From assembly GCA_028829895.1 (NCBI GenBank), contig CM054182.1, positions 10,881,501 to 10,945,500 on the forward strand: a stretch of DNA of 64,000 nt, in the 5' to 3' direction. Position 1 is the stretch's first letter. The number at the start of each line of letters is the position of its first letter. The notes beneath the pieces were generated by a model. It saw only the letters and a list, made by a program, of their open reading frames with translations, did no database searches and was not told the origin of the DNA. A program made the translations under genes and the position numbers. This stretch comes from Sinotaia quadrata. Taxonomy: Eukaryota; Mollusca; Gastropoda; Architaenioglossa; Viviparidae. Positions 36,108 through 48,271 of the stretch are shown in pieces.

Positions 36108-37787
36108 CTGAAACATACAATGTCACTTCAATAAGTAAAATAGATTTTTCACAGGATAACTTCATTTACAAAGAGGGGAGGAAGGTGAACCGGGCAGAGG
36201 GAAAGGAAAAAGAAAAAGCACAAACAGAAATAATCTAATTAGAATGTATCTGTGTTTGTGTGTGTGTGCTGTTGTTCTTAAAGATTGCCTTCAACAGATT
36301 AAAATAAAATTGAATAAAATTTCTCAAGCCGTCTTTGCAGACATATTACGTGAATTAGACTTTTACACAAATAATTACGTTTGTTCGAAGTACTTTGTCT
36401 GCCTTTTCTCTCTTTGCACATCGGTATGTTTTTAATTTATCACGGCAGATGGGGGGGGGTGGCCATTGCCTCACCTAGAGAGAGCACATTTTCGCGTGTA
36501 ACATTTTAACCTTTTAAAAAAATATATTAATTTTACTAGTAACCTGGAAAATCAGTTTGGGGTATTACTGCCTTATCTGAACCGCTGAATTTATATTCCA
36601 GATTTATCTTTTGGAATTCACCCGAAATTCTGTCTATGAGGCGTGCGACAAAGCTGGGATTCATAACTTCTTGTTCATCAATTGTGCCTTACTTCCCTTG
36701 TGTGTCACGTGACAGTCTCCGAATGTAATTTTATCCTTTTTTATTTTAATTTTATTCATTTCGTTCTGTTCTTCTTCTTGTCTGTGATGAAAATATATTG
36801 TCTGTCCCTTACGTCATATTAAATATAGATCTAATTTTTCATTTTTACCTGTGAGGACATTCTGCAGATTGAATGAATTTTTTGTTAAACTATTTATTTT
36901 ATTCTTACCGGTCATATAACTAAAGAAACATTTGAAGTATTTAGTGTTGTGATTTAAATTATCAACATATTGGTGTGTTCTTTCATTTGTTGTCTATGAT
37001 TATTTATTTTTATTTTTTGTGCCAATACCTATTTATGGTCTATATACAAAGTCAAAAGGAGCATATTGTTGATCTCAGTGCAAAATGGCAACGCTCGTTA
37101 CCATTTGGATCTCTAAATGGCAGAGTACTGATGAGGCATATTGTAAACACCTCGTTCATAACTATTTGGATCTCTAAATGGCAGAGTACTGATGAGGCAT
37201 ATTGTAAACACCTCGTTCGTAACTATTCAAATATTGACCAATGTAACAAACTTTCTTACGAAGTGAGAGCGAATTGATTTGGTGATAGACAGACATAAAA
37301 AAAACGGTTGACTGACAAATTTATCAGATGGTAGACAAACAGACAGAAAGACAGAAAAGTAGACTGGCAGAGAAAACATACAGTTAAACAAATGTACATA
37401 TAGAGTTTGAATCTGAATGGACGGACGTAGATAGATAGGTAGGTAGATAGGTGGGTGGGTGGGTGGATGGATGGATGGATGGATGGATGGGTGGATGGAT
37501 GATAGAGAGAACGGTAAGTGTAATGTTAAAAATCGTGATAAAATATGAGAGGGGAACATCCTTACTCCTTCACCGGTCAGTCGACCGTACACTCCACTGC
37601 CTTTGGGATAGCCTATTTTGCCCAAGACATTCTTGACATACCCGTACTGACCAAGCTGATCTGAATTCTGGTCGTATGGGTATGGATTGGCACCATATTC
37701 TTGAGCAGACTGGGAAGGTCGGTACTGAGCACCAGTGAATTGTATCAAGCCCAGCAAAACTGGGATGCACAAGAGCTGGCTCTTCAT
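36000..37787 (-). CDS. Secreted cysteine-rich peptide precursor (109 aa)
   Basis: On the minus strand, coding exons 37787-37566 and 36107-36000 join at a phase-0 intron to give 109 residues. Residues 1-20 (MKSQLLCIPVLLGLIQFTGA) are a signal peptide with likely cleavage before Gln21. Residues 21-74 are a Tyr-, Gly- and Gln-rich spacer with YGANPYPYDQ and no dibasic processing site. The last exon holds an eight-cysteine module, C79-x7-C87-x6-C94-x-C96-x2-C99-x4-C104-x3-C108-C109, ending in CC at the C-terminus. Such a layout is typical of secreted disulfide-rich peptides (antimicrobial, structural or signalling). I do not recognise the spacing as big defensin, mytilin, myticin or macin, and I assign no function. 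Promoter, noncoding exon, both introns and a polyadenylation signal are all visible, so this is probably an intact, expressed gene. Confidence 0.75.
37070..37225 (+). repeat. Direct duplication of about 70 bp
   Basis: TGGATCTCTAAATGGCAGAG and TATTGTAAACACCTCGTTC occur twice. In the intron between exons 2 and 3 of the cysteine-rich peptide gene. Confidence 0.9.
37385..37500 (+). repeat. GGTA/GGTG/GGAT simple repeat
   Basis: A tetranucleotide tract in intron 2 of the cysteine-rich peptide gene. It creates the false Pro/Ser/His-rich extension of exon 2. Confidence 0.9.
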
Positions 37788-37811
37788 TTCTGTCCTGGTT
37801 TTCTTCCCAAC
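37566..37811 (-). CDS. Cysteine-rich peptide gene, exon 2 (leader, signal peptide and spacer)
   Basis: The acceptor TTATTGTTCAG lies next to a (TTA)n tract, and the exon opens at 37811. After a 24-base leader the ATG is at 37787-37785 and coding runs 222 bp. The donor is GAAGGA|GTAAGG, phase 0. The open frame continues past the donor only through low-complexity Pro/Ser/His repeats, which are intronic. Confidence 0.75.
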
Positions 37812-37817
37812 CTGAAC

Positions 37818-37851
<34 letters not shown>

Positions 37852-38418
37852 TGTACAGAATACACCAAGTGACACAACGAAGTGGCAAAACACATACATA
37901 GAAATCTGTGTGAGAACTATGGCATAAAAACTCCAGAAAGAGCATGGATGCACCAACCAGAAGCAGTCACAGAAACAGAAGAAGTCAAAATACTCTGGGA
38001 CTTCGAGATAAGAACAGACCGGGTGATTCCTGCACAAAGACCAGACATTGTAGTTCTCAATAAGTCCAACAGAACAGTAACAATTATTGATGTCGCTGTT
38101 CCAAGTGATAGAAACATAAAAACACAAGAAAGAAAATATTGAAAAATACCAAGACCTCAGACTAGAAATTCAGAGACTGTGGAATGTAAAAGCAGAAGTG
38201 ATACCTATAGTGATAGGAGCCTTGGGGAACATAACATCTGAATTGGAAGGCTACCTGAATAAACTCCCTGGAAACCACAGACTCGCTCCACTACTCAAAG
38301 CAGCGCTCCTCAGAAGTGCGCACATCCTCTATAAAACCTTGGATCTACCAGAATCTTGGTAAGATTCTGAGACCTTGGATCACAACCGACAGTCAAAAAC
38401 AAAAGTCGTGGAAAGAGG

Positions 38419-38464
<46 letters not shown>
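37818..38464 (+). mobile_element. R2/NeSL-like retrotransposon 3' remnant (RLE domain), plus strand
   Basis: It lies between (AAT)11 at 37818-37850 and a longer (AAT)n at 38422-38464. An open frame from 37882 gives AKHIHRNLCENYGI, LWDFEIRTDR, RPDIVVLNKSNRTVTIIDVAVP. After a frameshift near 38130 it continues as IEKYQDLRLEIQRLWNVKA and GALGN to a stop at 38360-38362. RPD...IIDVAVP resembles the PD-(D/E)xK restriction-like endonuclease core at the C-terminus of R2-type non-LTR retrotransposons. The reverse transcriptase is missing, as expected from 5' truncation. It lies in intron 1 of the cysteine-rich peptide gene, opposite in orientation. Confidence 0.75.
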
Positions 38465-38729
38465 GTTAAATAAAGAAGAAGGAGAAGAAAGAGTAACTAT
38501 TTGCTGTCTAACTGTACTGACGGTGCAATAGAGAATATTGTGACTTGTTTGATATCAACTTGTGATGTAACAAACTAAGTCCTATTGCTAGCATCAACTT
38601 TTTTTTTACCTACAAACACCTAGCGCCATCGTGTGGAAACCCAGTGCTCTGTAGAACATGTTTTGGGAATGTCCTGGGTTTGGGTGTGCAAAAGCATTAG
38701 TCATTGTGAAATGAGCAAACAGTTCTCAT

Positions 38730-40000
38730 GTTATTACCACATTTAATAACAAAATTTGTTATTAGTACATTATCAGAGTGTATCTTTAGAAAATTATTGT
38801 AATGTATTGTTTGAAAATGTTGTTTAATACTTTGTTTTAAACGACTAAATTAATGTGCTTTTGTGTATTATTCTAGTAAATAAATTGTTTCATAAATTGT
38901 CAAAAAATATTGTTTTAATTCACTGTAAGACAATGTGCTAATGCACAATGTATTTTGTTTGAAAATATTGTTCTAGTACATAATGAAAATTGCTTGAGAA
39001 CATTACTGTAATATTCCATTTTTCAATATTATTTTATTTTGATTTGAGACATTGTTAATATTTATATAATTTAAAATGCTTGAGAACATTACTGTAATAT
39101 TCCATTTTTCAATATTATTTTATTTTGATTTGAGACATTGTTCTAGTATATAATGAAAGTGGATTGAAAACATTACTGCAATACTTTATTTTTTCAATAT
39201 TATTTTATTTTGATTTGAGACATTGTTATATTTACATAATTTAAAATGCTTGGGAACATTACTGTAATGTCCTATTTTAAAATATTATTTTATTTTGATT
39301 TTAGATATTGTTTTAGTTCACAATGTAAACTGATTGAAAATATTACTGTACTATTTTATTTTTAAATATTATTTTATTTGGTTTGAGGCATTGAGTTAGT
39401 ACATAATGAAAATTGCTTTAGAACTTTACTATAGTGAATAAATATTATTTTATTTTATTTAAAACAGTGCTCTAGTATATAATATAAATGATTTGAGAAG
39501 CTTGCTTCAGGAACATTATATTGTTTTAAAATATTATTTTAGTACATTTGTTTTAGTACATTGTCTAAAGATATTATTTTAGTACATTTGTTTAATACAG
39601 TGTCTTAAAATACTCTATTAATTCATTTGTTTTAATACATTGTCTTAATATATTATTTAGTATATTTGTTTCCGTACAGTATCTTAAAATATTATGTTAA
39701 TTCATTTGTTTTAGTACATTGTCTTAAAATATTCTTTAAGTACATTTGTTTTAGTAAATTCTCTTAAAATGTTATGTTAAATCATTTATTTTTGCTCTGT
39801 CTTAAAATATTATTTTAGTACATTTGTTTTAGTACATTGTTTTAAGATAATGTTAATTCATTTGTTTTAGGACATTTATTTTAGTACATTGTCTTAAAAT
39901 ATTATGTTAATTCATTTGTTTTAGTAACATTGTCTTAGAATATTATTTTAATGCATTTGTATTAGTACATTCTTGAGTCATTATTTTAGTACATTTGTAA
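38730..40000 (+). repeat. AT-rich degenerate tandem repeat
   Basis: Two phases. 38940-39440 has units with GAACATTACTGTAATATTCC and TTTCAATATTATTTTATTTT. 39500-40000 has shorter units of TTTTAGTACATTGTCTTAAA. It fills most of intron 1 of the cysteine-rich peptide gene. Confidence 0.8.
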
Positions 40001-40747
40001 ATGATGTATTGCAACGTCTGCTTGTAAAAGAGAAATCTGGATTTTCCAAATGTTTTTTAAAATGTATTCCATAATAAATATTATTCAAAAGTTAGAATAA
40101 ACAAGTATATAATTTATGTTTTGTTATTTTTTACTTTAAAACAAAAAGCATTTTATTTGTTTATATGAATCCATGAGCAATGCTGTTAATTTCATAATAT
40201 AGCTCTGTTATTGATCCTTTAAAAAAAAATATTTTAAATACCACAATCGCTGTTCCACAAAATGCATTATAATCGATATTCTACAAAATTGCAAATGATT
40301 TTCCATGATATACATCACAATCTGTTGTTATTTTATATATTTCACGAACATTCACTAAGTTGTTAATCTGATTCCTTACGTAAAATATTTTTTAATTTTG
40401 TGGTAAGCATTGTTTTAAGAAAAAGTATATGTTACGTTTTTGTCTTGAATTATATGCAAATCAAATAGTTTTATTGCACCAAAATATTATCTTGCTGTTG
40501 CAACAATTTACGGATGAATTCGTCAGTCATGGAGTGCCAAACTATTTTTTTAAATCACGAACAAGACAAAAACAAGCAAAAATGTTAAAATATAAAAGGT
40601 TAATGTTTATTTATATTTTGTTTTAATTTTTAACGGCGATTTGGTAGAATTGTTTTCACAAATTTAATTTGATCAATGCCTCCTAACAAAGGTAGGCAAT
40701 ACCGCGAAGACTGAAATCAGATATTTAATAAGAGTTACCTCACTTAC

Positions 40748-40824
40748 CTGAAACGACAAACACCCCGACAGCGATGGTCCGGTCGGAACTGATGCTGAAC
40801 AAACAACACTTTAAGGTTTATATA
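40748..40824 (-). promoter_or_regulatory. TATA promoter and noncoding exon 1 of the cysteine-rich peptide gene
   Basis: On the minus strand TATATAA occupies 40823-40817. About 30 bp downstream a short GC-richer exon begins near 40790. It has no ATG and ends at a near-perfect donor, TTTCAG|GTAAGTGA, with its last base at 40748. It fits the acceptor before exon 2 at 37811, implying a 2.9 kb 5' UTR intron. Confidence 0.65.
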
Positions 40825-43800
40825 AGAAGAGAACCTGGTAGGGGGGTCTCCAACGCGCGAAAGCCGAAAGCGCCCCCCTACATAAAGAAGAAGGGGTCAC
40901 CAATTTTCGACTGGCTGTCACCAGGCATGGAAGCGTGACTAGTATCAATTTTAAGTCACGATACACCAATAATAAAAACTCAGAAAATAACACCAACAAT
41001 AAAAATGCACATGCATACAAACTAAAAATTCTATATTAGCATTTTCTTTTCAGGAAGTTATATTTTAATGACTCTGTTTGACACATTTCTATCCAAGATG
41101 TGATTTTTTTTTCGTAGTGCTTTTTGTTTTACACTTTCCTCAAGTCAACAGGCGTAAAATAATAAATAAATAGAGATATTATTTTGTTTAATTCTAAAAT
41201 CATCAGCGTATTGTACACTGACAATGAAAAGGTAGGGTACGGTGGGAGTTAAACGAAACTTTTTTTCATATCATCACGTGACCCCCTTATGGTGTGGTGG
41301 AAGTAAAAAGGTTTTCAAAATTATAATCATGTGGCTCCTATAATGGGTTTGTAGGGTGAAAGGAACAGGTTTTCAGTCAACATATGCACCTCTCAAAATT
41401 GCATTGGAGGAGAAAGATCCAGGAGTTATAGCAAATAGTATGTAATAAAATTGTGTTTATATAATGTTATAAAACTGTGTTTATATTATGTTATCAAAAT
41501 AGTTTGTGTTTATGTTATTAAATTGTTATATAATTTATGAAATTGTGTTTATATTACATAACTGTTTATGTTATAAAATTGTATTTATATTATGTTATAA
41601 AATTAAGTTTAGTATTTGCAAATGAATAATATTGATGTTATTAATTTTTCACAAAACTATCAATTAATAATTGAATAACAACAATAATTTGTTAACCATC
41701 CACTAAATAATCATTTCTAAATTAAACACAAAGGCTAAATTGCACACACTATTTTAAATAATTCACAAATAAAAAATGTTTTATCTTTTTTCATAAGCTG
41801 TTTCCAAAACAATAAAACATTCCTATATATGTGCTGCCATAAATGTTTATTTGCGTGTTGTGATATTTCTGATATATATTTGTGCCTCAAAAGAACGAAT
41901 ATTTATGCATTCCAAAGTGAGTTGTAAAACCGACACTTTCATATCTCTCTTTCGTATATTTTGCAAATTATATATACATGAGGCGAGTTTATATTAGTGC
42001 AAGCCGTCATGTTTACATGAAGCATTCTTGCTTTTGGATTTTACTATACAATATACTTTAGTAATTTCACTTTTGGAGTGATGGTGGTAGATTCGGGTAG
42101 GGTGGTAGTTTTATTGAAAGGGGTACTACGAAATGAACCTGTTAAAGTAGACATAACTGACAAATTAACAAGAATAATCTCTTTTGATAATTGGTGCCGA
42201 CTTATTTTATCATTATGTTAACCTTACTCTGATTTGTCTAATTCTTTGCCTTCAAAAATCGATGTACGTACACAATTGACCTAGATCTCAGATCAGCATC
42301 AACTGTTACAGTGGCAATGTTCTCTCCTCTATACCCGGTATCATCTATCTCCATTATACCAACATCATCTCTGTGTTTAAAAAAGCAATGCTCACTAATA
42401 TTGGTCACTCAATTCAGACTATATTTTAATATTTACTTGCCAAACAAATCTAAATTTAACTGGAAACTTTCCAACGAAATTCTCCTCGGTTCTTTGGGAT
42501 TTCAAGTGGAAAAGATGCTCTCGAGTTATGTACCTTAGATTATCGTGTACATTTTTTTTTTAAATGTTGTTGGCTTTTATAGTTACACAATTCATCCCAA
42601 ACAACCAATCAGTTACTTTTTAAATTCCTTAACACATGTCTGTACTACAGATTTAATTTTTTTTTTAAACTTTAGAAATAAGTAACTTTTTTATCTTTTA
42701 TACACTGACCCTTCAGTTGTCACTAGCGAAAACTTACTGACAGCTATCAGGTTAAACCTTACATTATTCTGTCAGCAAAACTGATTATTTATTCAAACAT
42801 AAATTATTTGAAAATGCAGAAGATATACTTTTTATCGATTGTATGATGAAACAGATTTATATCCTTCACTGCTCTAAGGCAGAAAGTGACACTGCTCTAA
42901 GGCAGAAAGTGACACTGCCTATGACGTGGATAGAACGACATAATTTCTGTGGGGAAAGTGGGTCGTCAGATGGCAATTTCACTTCATCGTGTTTCTTATT
43001 TGTTTACACTAGACTGCCAATCCATTTAATTTACGTTTATAAAGATCCGTGTTTCAATAGTCATGTATACATGTAGTTGGTGTAAGCCTGTTTGCATTAC
43101 CAAAGTAATAGTTAATACTGCCTGTTTGCGTTACCAAAGTTAATAGTTAATAGAAAGAAATGTCCTTTATCTGGTCATTTGGTTCAGAGCGTCAAGTTTT
43201 AAACCTCTCTTTGGGAAGGACAGATTGGCATTAAGTACAGTGTATACATATGTTTAGGTAAATAGACAGTAATTAACATAAATATTCTTTTCGAATTATC
43301 TACTATATGAATACTTTCTTTCCTCGAGACCAGTCAGTGTCTCTGAATGACTATAATCACTGATTAACCCAGGTAATGAAACAGTAATATAGAGATTAGT
43401 AACTAGCCGTTTATACATGATTTAGATGATTTAAGTTGTTTGCGTTGATACAGATTCTAAGTATTGATTCACTAAGTATAATCTTAGAATCCGTAAAACA
43501 AAATGTCCGCGGGGTGGGTGGGGTGGGGTGGGTAAGAGTTATTTTATTTTCCCTTAAAAGAAAAAATATTATTCTGTGAAAGCATGTGCAAGTAAATTGG
43601 TGTGGGGAGGTTGCAAATCAACAATATAGGTTAATACGATAAGGGGGGGGGGGAAGGTGATTTATGTTAATAAATCGGCACAGTGAAAATAGAATTATAA
43701 AACTTTGAAGTTCATGCCGATAATAGGGAAATAAATGTTTCCGTCTCGATGATTCATGTGGATACATAGACACGGAGGTCGGAGTATTATGAAACCTTGA
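40825..43800. other. Upstream of the cysteine-rich gene; no other gene seen
   Basis: 41230-41400 shows loosely repeated GGTGGGAGTTAAACG-like words. 41440-41600 repeats GTGTTTATATTATGTTATAA about six times. 43500-43660 is G-rich. Small frames lack support. Confidence 0.5.
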
Positions 43801-43807
43801 AATTCCT

Positions 43808-43990
43808 ATGAGGCAGCAGGTGTCGCCCGTCTCAACCGACAGAAGGCAACAGGTGTCGCCCGTCTCAACCGACAGAAGGCAACAGGTGTCGCCCGTCTCA
43901 ACCGACAGAAGGCAACAGGTGTCGCCGTCTCAACCGACAGAAGGCAACAGGTGTCGCCGTCTCAACCGACAGAAGGCAATAGGTGTCGCC
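43808..43990 (+). repeat. 33/32 bp minisatellite, about five copies
   Basis: The unit is GGCAACAGGTGTCGCCCGTC plus TCAACCGACAGAA. Later copies have lost one C and are 32 bp. Confidence 0.93.
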
Positions 43991-44825
43991 ATCTGAACTT
44001 ATTCGAAGTGGGCACATCAACACGGATGATATAAAATTATAAAACTGGATAGTGGCACATTGTTGTAAATAAGTATGCAATAACTTTCAGAATCAAAATT
44101 TCATATCATTTGACACTTGAATATGTTTATTTCGTCACACCCCGTGCCTTTAAAAGTGGATCTCCAACATTCCACAATAAATTATGTTGTACTACGTATA
44201 AACTTTTACAAACTTTACTGGATAATGCGTTGTTATGGTTAATTGGTAAAATACTTAAAGCAAACAAAGTTGTAATATTCTAAGGTTTGTAACTCTCGAT
44301 CACTATATCCATTTCGAAATAAATAGTGACGTTGAGTTTGTAAATGTAATTAAGCGTTGAATTTCTATTTAATTCAGATGGAAAGACAATTTCGAGTTGG
44401 ACATTGCGCCATTAACATAGTAAAAGGTCTTGATCTAAACCCATGTAAATCTGCAATACTCTGAGATGTCACTTTTTAAAATAAATTAAATTAAATTTGC
44501 TTTGGCCTGTTCTCTCTAAAGCATACAATTTAACGCATGCATTTTGAGAAACAATCTGTGGACAGGCGCAGAGCAGTTCAGCAGTTACTCTTTAAAAATG
44601 ATACACGTCAAGATAGCCACGTGACACTCTCATCCACTACTACTAGTGTCACTGACCAATACATCTCTGCGGTTAGGCTGCCTTCACACCACCACCACCA
44701 CCACCCCACACACACACAACTTCACTGACATTATTATCCATCTTTTTGACAGTCTGCCTTCCCTTGTCATTTTTCTTGTATAATAATTCTATGTTCTTTC
44801 ATCTCGCACTGATCCAACTTCTCAC

Positions 44826-44921
44826 CTGGTACTTTCAGAATTAAACAATGCTTCAAGTAGTGATCTTTCAGCTTAACATCGCCTTGCACTATAACAGATC
44901 TCCAACAATGGGTACAGTAAG
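44826..44921 (-). CDS. Isolated internal exon with a C2HC zinc-finger-like motif
   Basis: On the minus strand an acceptor (TTGTAATAACAG) and a donor (CCAG|GTGAGA) bound a 96 bp, phase 1-1 exon. It encodes YCTHCW, then a 14-residue spacer between Cys and His, then HYLKHC, so the pattern is C-x2-C-x14-H-x4-C. I do not recognise the gene. The flanking exons could not be found nearby, and it may belong to a larger gene or a relic of one. The good borders and balanced phases argue that it is real; the lack of partners argues for caution. Confidence 0.4.
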
Positions 44922-45184
44922 CTGTTATTACAACGGAAATTTTATAAAGGGTCTTACAATGAATATATCTTAATATAAATTTGTAAACTGGAAGAAAGAG
45001 TAACTGTATGCGAGGCAGGTAGATAAACAATTCGGGGGTGGGGGGTGGTAATAAGTCTTTATTTTAAATTATTTATTTGCAGAAAGTATACAGGCAATGA
45101 ATTGCGTACAAAAGATTAATTTCTCTGCACTAAAGCCGGTGTCTGTGGTTATTTTGCGTGCAAGGCTGCACCATCAATTCGAGA

Positions 45185-45690
45185 CCACTCTAATAATTCA
45201 GGGCCAATAATTGTTATGTAACTCGATACTACTGTCGATCAACAGACTACATAGAGAACAACTGCAATTAAGATTGCATGATCGATTTCAGAGCACTCTA
45301 TTAATCAGGGGCCGGTAATTATTATGCAGTTGTGCTACAGTCTATAAATACATACTGATCAACAGCGTGCGGGGTTGCCTGATGTATTTATTCAACAGAA
45401 CTATAATTAAAGGGCCGATAATTCTGCATCTTGATGCTACAGTCGATAAACATTCTACAAAGAGAACAAGTACTTGCAAGATAACAGGATCTATTCAAGA
45501 AATCTATCCTAAGTAAAGCCCTATGTACTACAATCTAAACAGGTCAACTTTGTGCCAGGAAGCAGATGAACTTCAAGGAGTCCTGATTCAGGGTCCGATT
45601 ATAATTTATGTCTGTAAACGGTAGACCAGTAGTGTTACAAAGGATTATCTATTCAGGAGCCCCTATGCTAAGGGCTGATAACTATTGTGC
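45185..45690 (+). repeat. Degenerate tandem repeat of about 100 bp
   Basis: Words such as CAGGGGCCGGTAATTATTAT and CTACAGTCGATAAACAT recur four or five times with considerable divergence. Confidence 0.6.
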
Positions 45691-45794
45691 ATAGTTTATT
45701 TACATACTATACACGCTCGTGTCAAGCGCAGAATAAAGAACGAACCACTTGAGTATAATATTTCCTCTACCTGCACTACATATGTACAAAGGCC

Positions 45795-46205
45795 AAAGGT
45801 TACTCCAGCATACAACACACGAGTGTACAAAAATCAAAGGCTACTCCTGCGTACAATACGGAACAAAAGTCAAAGGCTACTCCTGCGTACAATACGGAAC
45901 AAAAGTCAAAGGTTACTCCTGCGTACAATACGGAACAAAAGTCAAAGGTTACTCCTGCGTACAATACGGAACAAAAGTCAAAGGTTACTCCTGCGTACAA
46001 TACGGAACAAAAGTCAACGGTTACTCCTGCGTACAATACGGAACAAAAGTCAAAGGTTACTCCTGCGTACAATACGGAACAAAAGTCAAAGGTTACTCCT
46101 GCGTACAATACGGAACAAAAGTCAAAGGTTACCCCTGCGTACAATACGGAACAAAGGTCAAAGGTTATTCCTGCATACAATACGGAACAAAGGTTACTCC
46201 TGCGT
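45795..46205 (+). repeat. 36 bp minisatellite, about 11 copies
   Basis: The unit is AAAGGTTACTCCTGCGTACA plus ATACGGAACAAAAGTC. It is open in two forward frames and one reverse frame, which explains overlapping 160-200 codon frames here. They are not genes. Confidence 0.95.
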
Positions 46206-48070
46206 CCCATACACGAGCGGGACGAAGGTAAAAGGTATGCAAAACAAGGACTGAACATGAACCACTCGGCATCGAAGTGTAAAATAACGACGCCTCCCTT
46301 CCCAACTAGGACCTTTTCGCACACCAATATGGTCTCCAAACAAAAAAATAAAACAAAAGGTTGGCACTTTGCATTTTTGGTTTCCAAGGCGAAAGACGCC
46401 AAGGAATTCGATTCTGCGCGTTCCGCCCGTCAACGGCAAGCAGTGATCAATTTCCCTTGGGGTCTCCTACTGAAACAGTTCATACAGCATTACTAAGTCC
46501 AATACCGGGCTGCTATCATACACGCATAGCGTGGTTTTTTATTTAGTTAGTTTGTAAAAGGCGTTGGGGACAAAAGATTTTGTAACTTCAAAATCAGTCA
46601 ACTGTGACACAAGCCATTAAATGGCGGCGAAGAAAGACACAAATTTAACGTATTTATTTATTTATGTTTACACCGAATGAAGGCGGATGATGACGCACTG
46701 ACGCATGAAAAGTTTGGCCATGCGTTAATAATGGTTGTTTTACGGAAATGCAAGTTCGTCGTGTCCACGCGAATTGGTCACTAAGCAAGCCAAGCATTAC
46801 ATTTAGCGAACGGTTACCGAAGCTGATCAGGACCGCCATACGACGCACGTCAACAAAAATAAAATGACGCACAGCGCCCCCTGCTGTACTTTTTAATTGT
46901 CTCTCGTTTTCAGGGTCAGGGTTTAGTTTAAATTCAAACTCCAGCTCAGCAGACCACATGACCCAGGTTTAAGGAGTGTCATTTGAGAGTGAGAGAGAGA
47001 AAAAGGAAAAAAAAAATCACTAGTGGAAGAATGTAAAAATATTTTTTTTTTGTATTTCTAACAGCATGCAACAATTTCCTTTTTTCTATTTGATAAAAAT
47101 ACTCAGTAGCTACACATATGACCAGCTATAACACAAAGTAATGCAACAAAAACGACAAACAATAAGCTATCAGTAAAACAAGAGTTTGTTCTATCAATAA
47201 GCTGGAGTAATTCAAACCACAGAGGCTCAGTAAAATAAGACAAAAAGTGTCCAATTTATTTTAAATGGTAAAACCCTTAATTTAAACAGAAAAGAGTCAC
47301 TATAAACTCTACTTGGCTGGAAATAATTATTTTTTTTAGATTTTTAAATTACCTTTAGTTATGAAAAGAATAATCAGCTGGGTTATGTTGGTATTCCTTT
47401 CAAATTAAAGTTTTTAAAAAAGTGAGATATTTAGTAGGTAGCAATACTAAAATAAAATAAAAGTACCAGTGGGTCAATCTTCGGCAACAATTAGACCAAT
47501 GAGTTTACTTCATAGGCCTACATGTAAATATACAAAATATATAGTTTGGGCTACCTAAACACATTTTCTTTTAATAAGTTTTGAATGCTGGAGAGAGACA
47601 TAAACTATGTTTTATCTTTTCTACAAAGGGGTTTTCATACATAAATGTTTTTGACTGCATTTAACCTTTAAAGTAAAAAGTGATCAATTTCGCACGTTCT
47701 TAGCCAAGATGAATAAATGAAAGAAATTATATTTTATTTTCCAAACGAACAAGTTCAGATTTTTTTTAAATCTTGCACAGGAAATAAGAAAAAAATTAAC
47801 TGTGTATAAAAATTCTTTTTATTACAACTAGATAAGTAACCGCACATATTTCATAATTTATTAAAACTTATTTCACAAAACCAACATTCCCTCTTTATAT
47901 TTTAAATCAATGTGCAATTTAATAAACAGGAACACCTGCAAACAGTTAATGCACAAGCAAAATAATATTGTTTTTCTTTCAGTAAAGTTAAAATGCAATT
48001 TGCAGAAAGAAACGTGCACCTCATTCGTTTTGAACCACAATTTTTAATAACTGTTTACACAACTGAGACC
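46206..48070. other. LSM5 3' flank and CpG-containing stretch, no gene seen
   Basis: 46260-46950 is less AT-rich and has several frames of 60-100 codons, but none has a motif or splice partner. 47000-48070 is AT-rich. Confidence 0.45.
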
Positions 48071-48074
48071 GGTT

Positions 48075-48080
48075 TTTATT
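48075..48080 (-). terminator. Probable LSM5 polyadenylation signal
   Basis: AATAAA on the minus strand, about 155 bp beyond the LSM5 stop. Other AATAAA hexamers lie further on, so the site used is not certain. Confidence 0.4.
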
Positions 48081-48235
48081 TCAATTTTCTGAATGTTTCT
48101 ACAGCTCAATGGGAAAAACACCAAAATGAGATAATAAACATCGTGAGAATATGGCTGTTTTGGTAATGGACAGTGACTATGTACATCATGAGGCATAGGT
48201 ATCTTAAAGCTCCCTGGATTTTTTGGCAGTTTACT

Positions 48236-48271
48236 TCAAGACATTTCCGGACCATCTCCTCCAGGAACAAG
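48236..48271 (-). CDS. LSM5: LSM5 exon 5 (C-terminus)
   Basis: The acceptor AATGGTTCCAG is followed in phase 0 by LVPGGDGPEMS and TGA at 48238-48236. Confidence 0.93.
   Translation of the reverse strand, partial: LVPGGDGPEMS

Noticed and set aside
37227..37560. C-terminal extension of the cysteine-rich peptide exon 2 frame ([11 protein letters not shown]...)
   Set aside because: It lies after a strong GTAAGG donor and consists of simple-repeat translation. Splicing to 36107 gives a coherent cysteine-rich end.
45685..46402. Overlapping frames of 160-200 codons on both strands
   Set aside because: They are produced by a 36 bp tandem repeat without stops. There is no signal peptide, domain or codon-use difference between frames.
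46654..46959. Minus-strand 101-codon frame in a less AT-rich stretch
   Set aside because: No domain, no signal peptide, no convincing splice sites. It may be part of a regulatory CpG-containing area.
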